From the NCBI GenBank assembly GCA_007118795.1, contig SKQX01000138.1, forward strand, positions 1 through 24,829: a DNA stretch of 24,829 nucleotides. Reading direction: 5' to 3'. Below are positions 1 to 6,969 of this stretch, piece after piece (within the stretch, counting starts at the first letter, position 1; the number at the start of each line of letters is the position of its first letter). Source of the DNA: Thermoflexales bacterium. Its GTDB lineage: Bacteria; Chloroflexota; Anaerolineae; B4-G1. Position numbers and translations under genes: made by a program. Below the pieces are notes generated by a model that was not told where the DNA came from, did not search any database, and saw only the letters and a list, made by a program, of their open reading frames with translations.

Positions 1-216
1 GATGCCTGGTACCCCGGCTGGCAAGTAAGGGTCAACGGTGAGGAGAGGGCGATCTGTCGAGCCAATCTGCTATTCCGGGCCGTCAGGCTGGAGGCTGGTC
101 AGCATCGGGTGGTTTTCGACTTCAAGCCCCGCAGCCTCCTGGCGGGGGGGCTGATCACCACCATCGGGCTCGCCCTCCTTCTCCTCGTGCTACGAGTGAC
201 GCCTCGGCGCTGGTGA
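1..216 (+). CDS. YfhO-family membrane protein, C-terminal fragment (5' end outside window)
   Basis: The reading frame is open from base 1 and stops with TGA at 214-216, giving the last 71 residues of a longer protein. The fragment begins DAWYPGWQVRVNGEE and continues with RANLLFRAVRLEAGQHRVVF, then a hydrophobic helix (about residues 48-64) and a short basic tail. This order, a 'YPGW.v.vnG...i.RaN.lFRaV.l.aG.H.v.f' beta domain followed by a final membrane helix, is what I know from the C-terminus of YfhO-like polytopic membrane proteins, which are often linked to cell-surface glycosylation. Most of the protein lies outside the window, so the exact role cannot be judged. No terminator is evident before the promoter of the next gene at 228-256. 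Confidence 0.72.
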   Translation, partial: DAWYPGWQVRVNGEERAICRANLLFRAVRLEAGQHRVVFDFKPRSLLAGGLITTIGLALLLLVLRVTPRRW

Positions 217-227
217 TGAGGCGGGTA

Positions 228-256
228 TTGCCCAAAGAGGGCGGCGGTGCTATAAT
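228..256 (+). promoter_or_regulatory. Sigma70-type promoter for the AmaP-like gene
   Basis: TTGCCC at 228-233 and a perfect TATAAT at 251-256 are separated by 17 bp. The expected start of transcription near 263 would give an untranslated leader of about 88 nt before the ATG at 351. The promoter lies 12 bp after the stop of the preceding gene. Confidence 0.7.
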
Positions 257-350
257 CGAGCGTATTCCTGGCTGGTGAGCAGGCGCTCCGGCCCTCTTGG
301 TGTCGTGGTGTGGTGACCAGTTTTTCTCACATTCGAAAGGAGGCTCGTCG

Positions 351-953
351 ATGAACACCGTTAACCGTGTCGTCCTCGTCATCTTGTTGCTTGCTGTGAT
401 GGTCTTGTGTTCCCTGTTGTTAGTCGTGCCCGTGGAGACGCTGCGGATCGTCGCGCAGCAAGCCCGCGGAATGGCCGACTCCCTCGCCCGCGTCAGGCCC
501 GTCCTCCGGTTGCCTGTGGGTATTCTCCTGGCTGTGATCGTGAACCTGGTCGCCATTCTACTTATCATCCTCGAGGTGGGAAGACGTGCTCCCACGTCGA
601 TCAAAGTCGAGCAGGTGTCAGGTGGTGAGGCTACGCTGGGCGTCTCGTCTATCGCCGATCAACTGAAGTCTGAGATCAACCAGCTTCCCGGGGTCACCCA
701 GGTGAAACCTAAGGTGTCCGCCAAGCGTAAGGGGGTCGTCGTAGAGCTCGACGCGAAGGTAGCCACAGAAACTGGGGTTCCTGCGGAGGCCGAGAGAATC
801 GTTGAGACCGCTCGCCGAGTGGTCGAGGATAAGATGGGCCTTAAGCTCGCTCGTCCGCCCAAAGTCAATATTGAGGCGGTGCGTCCGGCTGCGGGTGCCC
901 AGGAAGGGGAAGCCTCTTATACTCCGCCGGAGGAGTGGAGCTCGGACGAGTGA
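351..953 (+). CDS. AmaP-like Asp23-family membrane-anchored protein
   Basis: This 200-residue protein has two hydrophobic helices (about residues 7-27 and 51-73) separated by a short loop, followed by a soluble domain with 'LGVSSIADQLKSEINQLPGV', a beta-rich segment (GVVVELDAKVATETGVP) and a long helix (AERIVETARRVVEDKMGL). This matches the alkaline-shock membrane anchor AmaP/Asp23 type, cytoplasmic envelope-stress proteins whose biochemical activity is poorly known. The ATG at 351 is chosen because GAAAGGAGG sits just upstream (335-343); a longer frame from 297 has no such site and would place a charged extension before the first membrane helix. It has its own promoter at 228-256 and probably reads on into scpB 94 bp downstream. 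The family call rests on remembered motifs. Confidence 0.72.
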   Translation: MNTVNRVVLVILLLAVMVLCSLLLVVPVETLRIVAQQARGMADSLARVRPVLRLPVGILLAVIVNLVAILLIILEVGRRAPTSIKVEQVSGGEATLGVSSIADQLKSEINQLPGVTQVKPKVSAKRKGVVVELDAKVATETGVPAEAERIVETARRVVEDKMGLKLARPPKVNIEAVRPAAGAQEGEASYTPPEEWSSDE

Positions 954-1047
954 GCCAGAGGTAAGGCTGGCAAACGACCATCAAGCTTAGAGCCAAACCC
1001 AGGTTGCTGACTGGGAGCGGGTCTCGCGACCCGTCTCGTTTGACGGC

Positions 1048-1617
1048 GTGGACGTGTCATGTCTCCCAAAGAGCAAAGTGACCAACGAGAACGGCCAACT
1101 CAGTCTGACGGCGCGAGTGGAGAGCGTGCTCTTCGTGGCGGAAGAGCCAGTTTCCACTCATCGCCTGGCGGAGGCACTGGAGGTCACGTCAGAGCAGGTC
1201 CAGGACGCGCTGGATACGCTGAGGTCTTATTATGATGGTCGCGGCCTGCGGTTGCAGCGGGCCCGCGGTCAGGTGCAGCTGACCACGGCGCCGGAAGCGG
1301 CTCGCTCTGTCGAGCGGTTCCTGGGATTAGAAGCCCGCGTGCAGATCTCCCAGGCTGCCCTGGAGGCCCTGGCTGTCATCGCCTATCGTCAGCCAGTCAC
1401 ACGTCCTGAGATCGAGTCCATCCGCGGCGTGGGGTCCGATAGTGTCCTACGGACCTTGCTGAGCGCCGGCCTGGTGGATCGGGTAGGGCGAGCCGAGGGT
1501 GTCGGGCGTCCCTTCCTGTACGGGACGACGGCTGAGTTTCTCCAACACTTCGGGCTCCAGGGCTTGGACGAATTGCCTCCACTGGAGCAGTTCGGGGACA
1601 ACGCCAATGTGACGTGA
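1048..1617 (+). CDS. scpB: SMC-Scp complex subunit ScpB
   Basis: ScpB is the winged-helix kleisin partner in the SMC-ScpAB condensin that compacts and segregates chromosomes. The 189-residue frame contains the typical opening 'RVESVLFVAEEPVSTHRLAEALEV', then a first winged helix, and the conserved central block 'SQAALEALAVIAYRQPVTRPEIESIRGVGSDSVLRTLL' with the second winged helix 'GLVDRVGRAEGVGRPFLYGTTAEFLQHFGL'. The length is normal. The start is GTG at 1048; GTG at 1078 is an alternative giving 179 residues, and neither has a strong ribosome site. scpA, the usual neighbour, is not next to it: the gene before is AmaP-like and after it comes a stretch without genes. The family call is secure. 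Confidence 0.93.
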   Translation: MDVSCLPKSKVTNENGQLSLTARVESVLFVAEEPVSTHRLAEALEVTSEQVQDALDTLRSYYDGRGLRLQRARGQVQLTTAPEAARSVERFLGLEARVQISQAALEALAVIAYRQPVTRPEIESIRGVGSDSVLRTLLSAGLVDRVGRAEGVGRPFLYGTTAEFLQHFGLQGLDELPPLEQFGDNANVT

Positions 1618-1944
1618 AGGTTTCCCCGCGTCCCCGCTTTTCCGCGCTCAAACTAGCTGTTCATAGCCAACCGTCCTGGTGGCAGCCGCTAACGACAGAG
1701 GCCAGACCTATCGGCGTCCCCAGATGCGGTGGCGATATCGACATCGCGATACAGACTGGTCATTCGCGGGCCGAGGCGAGCTCGATCGTTGAGGAGCGAC
1801 GCGGTATCCGTGGTTGCTGGAGGGCTCAGTCGCGGGAATGGGATCCCCCCCCTTCTCTGGTTTGGCATGAACCGTGAGGAGTCGTACCATCCTGCCGCCG
1901 GTGACGGCACGCGATAAGATGTGGTGGGAGCCGTTTGTACGCTC
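1618..1944. other. Stretch of 327 bp without a recognisable gene
   Basis: Short open frames exist on both strands (for example 1614-1877 on + and 1689-1910 on -), but none has a ribosome site, recognisable motif or gene-like composition. An 8-C run lies near 1846-1853. A weak 5-bp inverted repeat (GGAGC/GCTCC when read on the minus strand, near 1926-1944) follows the stop of the DUF2007 gene but has no T-run. I see no tRNA or known riboswitch. Confidence 0.5.
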
Positions 1945-2178
1945 CTACTCCTCCCCGATCAGAGCTCGCGCCTCCTCAGCACGCTCAGTAGGAACCAGGA
2001 CACGCACTCGGCCGATCCCGTCCACCGTGATTCCGATCACCGGGCCGACGCTCTCATAGTCTAACAGCACGCGTATCCCCGCGTGCTCGAGCTTGGATTT
2101 TATCACCTGGGCCTTGATCAGTCCCCCCGTGGTGCATATCGCGGTCAGTTCTGGAAATCGACTGGCTTCTTGTTTCAC
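1945..2178 (-). CDS. DUF2007-type putative signal-transducing protein
   Basis: This small soluble protein of 77 residues has the pattern 'LTAICTTGGLIKAQVIKSKLEHAGIRVLLDYESVGPVIGITVDGIGRVRVLVPTERAEEARALI'. That is the beta-alpha-beta fold of DUF2007 (putative signal-transducing protein): a first strand, a helix that covers the 'isaql.k..Le.aGI.v.l.ne' motif, and the closing 'v.V.v...aeeA..li' helix. The function of the family is unknown; the name is historical. The GTG start at 2176-2178 has AAAGGAGGTTACCG directly upstream, a near-ideal ribosome site. It is transcribed divergently from the gene at 2307, and its possible -35 box overlaps the -35 box of that gene. Confidence 0.75.
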   Translation of the reverse strand: MKQEASRFPELTAICTTGGLIKAQVIKSKLEHAGIRVLLDYESVGPVIGITVDGIGRVRVLVPTERAEEARALIGEE

Positions 2179-2223
2179 CGGTAACCTCCTTTTGCCCTCC
2201 TAGTGTGCCTTGAAGACACCTAT

Positions 2224-2251
2224 TTGTCAAATGGCTTGATGATGGTATAAT
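2224..2251 (+). promoter_or_regulatory. Sigma70-type promoter for the 2307-4341 unit
   Basis: TTGTCA at 2224-2229 and a perfect TATAAT at 2246-2251 are spaced by 16 bp, predicting transcription from near 2258 and a leader of about 50 nt. The -35 box lies inside the palindrome ATTTG-T-CAAAT (2222-2232). Its other strand reads TTGACA with a weak CACACT 17 bp further (2202-2207), so it may also serve the DUF2007 gene. Confidence 0.72.
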
Positions 2252-2306
2252 CCTCGTTCGTGTGTCGACGAGACGAGTGTTGGTCGTTTGGTGGAGGGAA
2301 TAGCAG

Positions 2307-3887
2307 TTGATTCGAAGGAAGACTCAGAGTTCCGAGCACTGGCAAGACTACGCGATCACTTCTGAGGATCTTCAATACCTTAGCACGCTGTTGGTGGAGG
2401 ACGAACTACCGCGTTCGACGGAGGAGTTGAGCCAGGCTCTGGTGGCGCACCACGCTCGCCAGGAGGAAGCACTCATAGAGCGTGCGCTCTCAAAGGGCAC
2501 TCCCTATCGTCCCAAGCGAAGGTATGAGGTTGGGGAGCGTGTCGTCTTCCCCGTGTTGGAGTATCGCTCTGGCGAGGTGATTGGTGTGAGGCCTGGTCAC
2601 AATCCCGAGCACGAGCCTTTCAAGGTGATAACGGTCCGGTTTGAAGAGGGAGAAGAGCGGGAGTTTGCCGCGGAATTTGAGGATGGACATCCTCTCAACC
2701 AGGCAGCCACTGGGGACACAGACGCTGATGAACTCCATTTGCCGGAGGAGTTGGCCTCCTTATACGCACCTATCGTCGCTGGGCGCCTTGAGAAGCGCCT
2801 GAGGTCGGAGCAGGATTTCGTCCGTCTTGCGAACAAGTGGTTCCGCCGGGATCTGCTGGTTGAAGTACACGCGGGCCATCTGAACCTGGCTGAAGCTGTG
2901 CTCGACCTGGCAGATGGCGGACCAATGGCGACGGAGGCTCTCCTCGGCGATGTCGAGTTACCCACAGAGATTTCTCCTCAGCTTCGCGTTTTCTCACTGA
3001 ACTACGTGCTCCAGCAGGATGATCGGTTTGACGAGGTCGGACCGGCCGGGGAGGTGCTCTGGCACCTGGCTCGCCTGGAGCCAGATGCGATTAAAGAGAC
3101 ACCGATAACCCTTCGCTATGAGCCTCTGGAGTATGAACCGCCGCTTCTGACCAGCGAGATGCGATCTTTGGAGCGTCAGCTGGACGACGAGTGGTCTGAT
3201 TTAGAACCACCGGATAGAGTGGAGGAGCCAGTGGAGATCGTCCTGATCTATCCTCATTGGAGAGCTGGCACGGTCCCACTGTCCAGCCGGCTGTCGCAGC
3301 TTTTCCCGTCGGCGCGGGCGGAGCGAATCCACTTCACCTTTGTTGACGGTGATACTGGGGAGGAGATGCCAGGATGGGTGGTCCCGCGGGGACGCTACGT
3401 CTACGGTCTGAAGGATTGGTATCGCGAGAACAACATCATTGTGGGGGCTTATCTGGAGTTTGCTCAATCTGAGGCGGGAAACCGCTATGTCGTCCGACCC
3501 CGCCAACGCCGGTCTCGGAGGGAATGGGTCCGTGTGGCCATGCCTCGGGACGACCGGCTGGTCTTTGAGATGCACAAGGAAGAGATCGCGTGCGACTACG
3601 ACGAACTCATGATCATGGCGACTGGTGATCTGGAGGGTTTGGAGCAGCTGTGGAAACACGTTCGGCAACAGGGCTGTTCACTGAGTCAAATCGTTAAGGA
3701 CGTGTTTACGGAGTTGGTGAAGCTCAGCCCTCAGGGGAACGTACATGCAGCCACGCTCTACAGTGCGGTCAACGCTGTGATACGTACTCCGCCTGGTCCT
3801 GTCTTGGAGGTGTTGGTCACGGGTGATAGGTACGCCCCAGTCGGGGATAACTACTGGGTCTTGCACGTGGGAGCTAGTGGGGTATAG
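2307..3887 (+). CDS. Uncharacterised multidomain protein with HARE-like and C-terminal winged-helix segments
   Basis: I do not recognise a named function. The 526-residue soluble protein has no signal peptide or membrane helix. Residues 70-125 (YEVGERVVFPVLEYRSGEVIGV...FKVITVRFEEGEEREFAA) look like a small SH3-like beta barrel. Residues 183-257 (LLVEVHAGHLNLAEAVLDLADGGPMATEALL...RVFSLNYVLQQDDRFDEVG...LWHL) resemble a HARE-type winged helix, a fold seen with restriction endonucleases and chromatin proteins. The last 70 residues (LSPQGNVHAATLYSAVNAVIRTPPGP...YAPVGDNYWVLH) look like a second winged helix. Start: TTG at 2307, with GGAGGG 8 nt upstream (2293-2298); no ATG gives a better fit. It is the first gene of a two-gene unit. 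The domain calls are pattern-based inference; a nucleic-acid-binding role is plausible but not shown. Confidence 0.6.
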   Translation: MIRRKTQSSEHWQDYAITSEDLQYLSTLLVEDELPRSTEELSQALVAHHARQEEALIERALSKGTPYRPKRRYEVGERVVFPVLEYRSGEVIGVRPGHNPEHEPFKVITVRFEEGEEREFAAEFEDGHPLNQAATGDTDADELHLPEELASLYAPIVAGRLEKRLRSEQDFVRLANKWFRRDLLVEVHAGHLNLAEAVLDLADGGPMATEALLGDVELPTEISPQLRVFSLNYVLQQDDRFDEVGPAGEVLWHLARLEPDAIKETPITLRYEPLEYEPPLLTSEMRSLERQLDDEWSDLEPPDRVEEPVEIVLIYPHWRAGTVPLSSRLSQLFPSARAERIHFTFVDGDTGEEMPGWVVPRGRYVYGLKDWYRENNIIVGAYLEFAQSEAGNRYVVRPRQRRSRREWVRVAMPRDDRLVFEMHKEEIACDYDELMIMATGDLEGLEQLWKHVRQQGCSLSQIVKDVFTELVKLSPQGNVHAATLYSAVNAVIRTPPGPVLEVLVTGDRYAPVGDNYWVLHVGASGV

Positions 3888-3894
3888 GTGGGCT

Positions 3895-4341
3895 ATGGCT
3901 GAGATGACGATTCCTGCGTCTCTGCGTCAGTTGGTCAAGCCGACCATCGACACTCCGTTTCACATCGACTATGACTGGTGGGAGCGGAAGGGCCTCGACA
4001 TCGGTGTCGAACTGCGCTCCCATCTGTGTCAGGAGCACAGAGAAGCCTTCGGGCAAGATCTGGCGGCCGAGGAAGAGATTGACTGGATCGATCAGCGGAC
4101 GGGCGAGGTGCGACGGGTCAATGGGCTGCAGCACGTTTTGAGCACGCACTGTAGCAAGCAGCCGGACTACATAAGAGATAGCCTGCCGCTCATCGACGCA
4201 GTTTTCCGGGTCTTCCTGGCGCAAGGCAATCGGCCGCTGACGCCAGAGGAGTTGGGTGGCATAACTGGGAGGTACCCCGAGAGAATTCTCCGCACTCTGG
4301 GCGGGCGGCGGGTCTACAAGGGCATCCGTCCGGTCCGGTAG
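3895..4341 (+). CDS. Uncharacterised protein with possible Cys/His site and C-terminal winged helix
   Basis: This 148-residue protein follows the previous gene by 7 nt and must be co-transcribed with it. The N-terminal half reads 'LVKPTIDTPFHIDYDWWERKGLDIGVELRSHLCQEHREAF', with C44 and H47, and the centre has LQHVLSTHCSKQPDYI with another H and C pair; together these four could bind a metal, which is inference. The C-terminal part (PLIDAVFRVFLAQGNRPLTPEEL...ERILRTLGGRRVYKGIRPV) looks like a winged helix. I recall similar sequences only from Chloroflexota, always as hypothetical proteins. The ATG at 3895 is chosen because the longer frame from 3823 lies inside the preceding gene. A clear terminator follows 22 bp after the stop. 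Confidence 0.65.
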   Translation: MAEMTIPASLRQLVKPTIDTPFHIDYDWWERKGLDIGVELRSHLCQEHREAFGQDLAAEEEIDWIDQRTGEVRRVNGLQHVLSTHCSKQPDYIRDSLPLIDAVFRVFLAQGNRPLTPEELGGITGRYPERILRTLGGRRVYKGIRPVR

Positions 4342-4363
4342 ACGATGCGCCGCCTGACCCTGA

Positions 4364-4395
4364 AGCGCCACAGAGAATCGTGGCGCTTTCTTTCT
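4364..4395 (+). terminator. Rho-independent terminator of the 2307-4341 unit
   Basis: AGCGCCAC (4364-4371) pairs with GTGGCGCT (4380-4387) around an 8-nt loop, extended by one A-T pair at 4363/4388, and is followed by TTCTTTCT. It is the clearest intrinsic terminator in the window. Confidence 0.82.
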
Positions 4396-4453
4396 ACTCC
4401 AGAGTGAGACCCCGTTGAATGATAGGCTTGAACTCCATTGCCAGATAGTTTGC

Positions 4454-4482
4454 TTGACAGCACGGTGTCCTCAGGATAGAAT
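4454..4482 (+). promoter_or_regulatory. Strong sigma70-type promoter for tRNA-Arg
   Basis: A perfect TTGACA at 4454-4459 and TAGAAT at 4477-4482 are separated by 17 bp. The -10 box ends 8 bp before the first base of the mature tRNA at 4491, so the 5' leader is essentially absent or very short. No other clear promoter is seen before nnr, so the transcript may continue into it. Confidence 0.8.
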
Positions 4483-4490
4483 TAATTCGC

Positions 4491-4564
4491 GCCCCAGTAG
4501 CTCAACTGGATAGAGCATCGGACTTCTAATCCGAGGGCTGCAGGTTCAAGTCCTGCCTGGGGTA
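4491..4564 (+). tRNA. tRNA-Arg (anticodon UCU)
   Basis: The complete cloverleaf folds by eye: acceptor GCCCCAG (4491-4497) with CTGGGGT (4557-4563), D arm GCTC/GAGC (4500-4503, 4513-4516), anticodon stem TCGGA/TCCGA around loop CTTCTAA, and T arm GCAGG/CCTGC around TTCAAGT. The anticodon is TCT at 4525-4527, which reads AGA/AGG arginine codons. The discriminator base is A4564 and CCA is not encoded. The first acceptor pair is G-U rather than G-C, a small oddity. The minus-strand frame through this gene is the well-known false peptide ending RQDLNLQPSD. Confidence 0.95.
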
Positions 4565-4672
4565 TTCCACGTTGAGATGTGACCCTTCGCTACTTTTTCC
4601 ACTCGCCAATTGCGGTCTAGCGCGTTTGGTCTGGGTCCTTCGGATGGATGATAGGTGTATCGGGGGTGTGTG

Positions 4673-6373
4673 ATGAAGGTCGTCACGGTAGGTCAAATGC
4701 AGCGCATTGAGGCCGACTCCCACGCTGCGGGCCACTCATATGCGGTGATGATGGAGCACGCCGGCCGGGCGGTTGCTCACACAGTGACTTCCCGGCGTAA
4801 CGTACGCGATGTCGCGGTGCTGGTACTGGTCGGGCCGGGAAACAATGGCGGCGATGGGCTGGTCGCGGCCCGGTATCTCTGTAGAGAGGGTGCGCTAGTT
4901 ACGTGCTATTTGTACGGCGAGCGGAACCCGACCGAGGATGAGAATCTCCGCTTCGTCCTGGATGGCGAGGTGCGCGTAGTCTCCGCCGATGAAGATCAGG
5001 ACGGTCGGACACTGCGGTGCCTGGTGGGTGAAGCCGGCATTCTCATAGACGCGTTGTTAGGTACAGGCACCCGGCTCCCCCTGCGGGGCGATCTGGCTGA
5101 CCTGCTCGACGTGGTGCGGGCGGCGGTGGTCAGGCGCCGACAACCTCCCCGCGACGGCTTGGAGGTCCTTCTACCTCGCGCGTTTCCTGACGATCGGCAG
5201 CAGTTGCTGGTCATTGGTGTGGATGGGCCGACAGGGCTTGACTACGAGAGCGGTGAGCTTGACGAACGAGCGATTGCCGCCGATCTCACAGTGACGTTTG
5301 CCTACCCCAAGGTGGGGCACTTCCGTTTCCCCGGGGCTGCGGCGGTAGGCGAGTTGGTCGTGGCCGATATCGGAACGGATCCGGCTCTGGCTGAAGATAT
5401 CCGGCTGGAGGTGGTCACTCCGACGATGGTCCGGGAATGGCTACCCGCCCGCCCACCGGATGCTCACAAAGGTACCTTCGGAAAGGCGATGATCGTGGCC
5501 GGCTCCGTCAACTATACAGGGGCTGCTTATCTGGCTGCCGCCTCCGCTACTCGCGCGGGGGCTGGCCTGGTGACGTTGGCGCTACCCGCGGCCCTTCACG
5601 CGGCGGTGGCCGCCCGTCTAGCGGAGCCAACCTACCTTCTGTTGCCTGAGGCGATGGGTGTGATCAGCCCCGATGGAGCTGGCGTCCTGCGGAAGCAGCT
5701 GGGGGGTTATGATGTCCTGTTGGTGGGTCCTGGCCTGGGTCACGAGGTAGAGACGGGCGCCTTCATGGAGAGGCTGCTTGAGTGTGGTGATCAGCGTCAC
5801 TCCGTGGGATTCCGGGGCGAAGAGATCGGGACCGGGCCGCAAGGCGATCTGCCCCCCTTGGTGGTGGACGCTGATGGGTTGAACATCCTGTCCGAGATGA
5901 AGGGCGGGCTCGAGCGGCTACCTGCTGAGAGTATCCTAACGCCTCACCCCGGTGAGATGGCCCGACTCATGCGGAGTTGCGTGGCGCAGGTTCAGGAAGA
6001 CCGACTGGCGACCGCCTGTTCCCAGGCCGCTGAATGGCGACAGGTTGTCCTGCTAAAAGGAGCCTACACGGTCGTCGCGGGGCCCGATGGGCGGGTAGTC
6101 ATCGAGCCCTTTGCCAATCCGGGGCTGGCGACTGCCGGGACGGGAGATGTTCTAGCCGGAGCGATAGCTGCCCTGCGTGCCCAGGGTCTTGCCCCGTTCG
6201 AGGCAGCCGCAGCGGGCGCCTACCTGCACGGCCTGGCAGGAGAACTCGCACGAGATAGCAAGGGGACAGCCGGAATGGTGGCGGGGGACGTATTGGCCCA
6301 CTTGCCCGATGCTCTTAAGCGCGTTGCCGCCTTCTCGCCTCTGCCCTCTTTCAAAAACCCGACGCCCCTATAG
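4673..6373 (+). CDS. nnr: Bifunctional NAD(P)H-hydrate epimerase / ADP-dependent (S)-NAD(P)H-hydrate dehydratase
   Basis: This enzyme repairs damaged nicotinamide cofactors: the N-terminal YjeF domain interconverts R and S NAD(P)HX, and the C-terminal ribokinase-like domain dehydrates the S form using ADP. In 566 residues the epimerase shows GPGNNGGDG (54-62), DALLGTG, and DGPTGLDYESG in place of the usual D.PSG. The dehydratase starts near 264 (HKGTFGKAMIVAGSVNYTGAA) and has VGPGLG, VVDADGLN (397-404), TPHPGE and NPGLATAGTGDVLAG with the catalytic Asp near 492. Two insertions are unusual: about 155-180 (RRRQPPRDGLEVLLPRAFPD) and about 374-394. The ATG at 4673 is preceded by GGGGGTG; an in-frame ATG at 4655 and GTG at 4670 are alternatives. 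It lies 108 bp after the tRNA gene. The stop codon sits in the loop of a terminator hairpin. Confidence 0.93.
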   Translation: MKVVTVGQMQRIEADSHAAGHSYAVMMEHAGRAVAHTVTSRRNVRDVAVLVLVGPGNNGGDGLVAARYLCREGALVTCYLYGERNPTEDENLRFVLDGEVRVVSADEDQDGRTLRCLVGEAGILIDALLGTGTRLPLRGDLADLLDVVRAAVVRRRQPPRDGLEVLLPRAFPDDRQQLLVIGVDGPTGLDYESGELDERAIAADLTVTFAYPKVGHFRFPGAAAVGELVVADIGTDPALAEDIRLEVVTPTMVREWLPARPPDAHKGTFGKAMIVAGSVNYTGAAYLAAASATRAGAGLVTLALPAALHAAVAARLAEPTYLLLPEAMGVISPDGAGVLRKQLGGYDVLLVGPGLGHEVETGAFMERLLECGDQRHSVGFRGEEIGTGPQGDLPPLVVDADGLNILSEMKGGLERLPAESILTPHPGEMARLMRSCVAQVQEDRLATACSQAAEWRQVVLLKGAYTVVAGPDGRVVIEPFANPGLATAGTGDVLAGAIAALRAQGLAPFEAAAAGAYLHGLAGELARDSKGTAGMVAGDVLAHLPDALKRVAAFSPLPSFKNPTPL

Positions 6374-6390
6374 TCTAAAGGGGCGCCGGG
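6353..6390 (-). terminator. Hairpin terminator overlapping the 3' end of nnr, with its T-run on the minus strand
   Basis: CGCCCCT (6363-6369) pairs with AGGGGCG (6379-6385), and an outer CCCG/CGGG pair (6358-6361, 6387-6390) extends the stem. On the plus side only TTCC follows, while on the minus side the stem is followed by TTTTT (complement of 6353-6357). It should therefore stop minus-strand transcripts coming from the YtxH-like gene best, and may also serve nnr. The nnr stop codon (6371-6373) lies in the loop. Confidence 0.7.
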
Positions 6391-6559
6391 TTCCTACAGA
6401 GAGCCGTTGAGGGCTCCCACGATTCCCGCTTGATCCTGCCGCCGTGCTCTACTGGCGAAGCAGCCTCTTAGGCTGTGGCCCTGCGAGAGCTGGCTCGACA
6501 CGGATGTCGCGCTGAGCGATCCTCTCCGGGAGCGCAGTAGTGCGCAGCAAGACCGACTT

Positions 6560-6922
6560 CTAGACCGCTTCGACCTCTTCCTCCGCGGTCGCTTCCTCCT
6601 CCACTCGTTCAGCAGCTTTCTTCGTCTCCGCGACTGCCTTAGTCACCTGTTCCTGCGCCTCTCGCAGAACCTCTTGACTGCGGAGCTGTGCCTCCTCGGC
6701 GCGCCGCTTGATGTCCGCTGCAACAGCCTCGGCCTTTTCGCGCGCTTCTACGATGGTGTCCTCTGCCTGAGTACGAAGCTCCACGGTTCGCTCTCGTATC
6801 TGCTCGCGGGTTTCCTCTCCGGACTGCGGGGCCATTAGCAACGACGCCGCCGCGCCGACGACCCCCCCCATCAAGAAGCCAGCGAAGAACGCGCCGAACT
6901 CACCACTGTTGTTCTTTCCCAC
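6560..6922 (-). CDS. YtxH-like envelope protein
   Basis: This 120-residue protein has a glycine/alanine-rich membrane helix near the N-terminus (FGAFFAGFLMGGVVGAAASLLMAP, residues 9-32), then the sequence QSGEETREQIRERT typical of YtxH-domain proteins. A long, charged, heptad-like helix with Ala, Glu, Arg and Lys runs to the acidic end (EEEATAEEEVEAV). YtxH-like proteins are small single-span proteins of unknown function, often seen in stress regulons. The GTG start at 6920-6922 is preceded by GGAGGTGAAC. It lies 47 bp downstream of the small membrane protein and probably shares its transcript, ending at the hairpin at 6353-6390. The 186 bp between this gene and nnr hold no further gene that I can see. 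Confidence 0.75.
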   Translation of the reverse strand: MGKNNSGEFGAFFAGFLMGGVVGAAASLLMAPQSGEETREQIRERTVELRTQAEDTIVEAREKAEAVAADIKRRAEEAQLRSQEVLREAQEQVTKAVAETKKAAERVEEEATAEEEVEAV

Positions 6923-6969
6923 CGTTCACCTCCACTTTGTGTGTGTTGATCCAAGACAGCTTGGTTGAC

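Noticed and set aside
1614..1877. An 87-codon frame overlapping the scpB stop (GTGA)
   Set aside because: Apart from the overlap there is no ribosome site, domain or plausible composition.
4526..4735. Minus-strand frame ending in RQDLNLQPSD across the tRNA gene
   Set aside because: This is the familiar false peptide produced by antisense reading of a tRNA; the tRNA itself folds fully on the plus strand.
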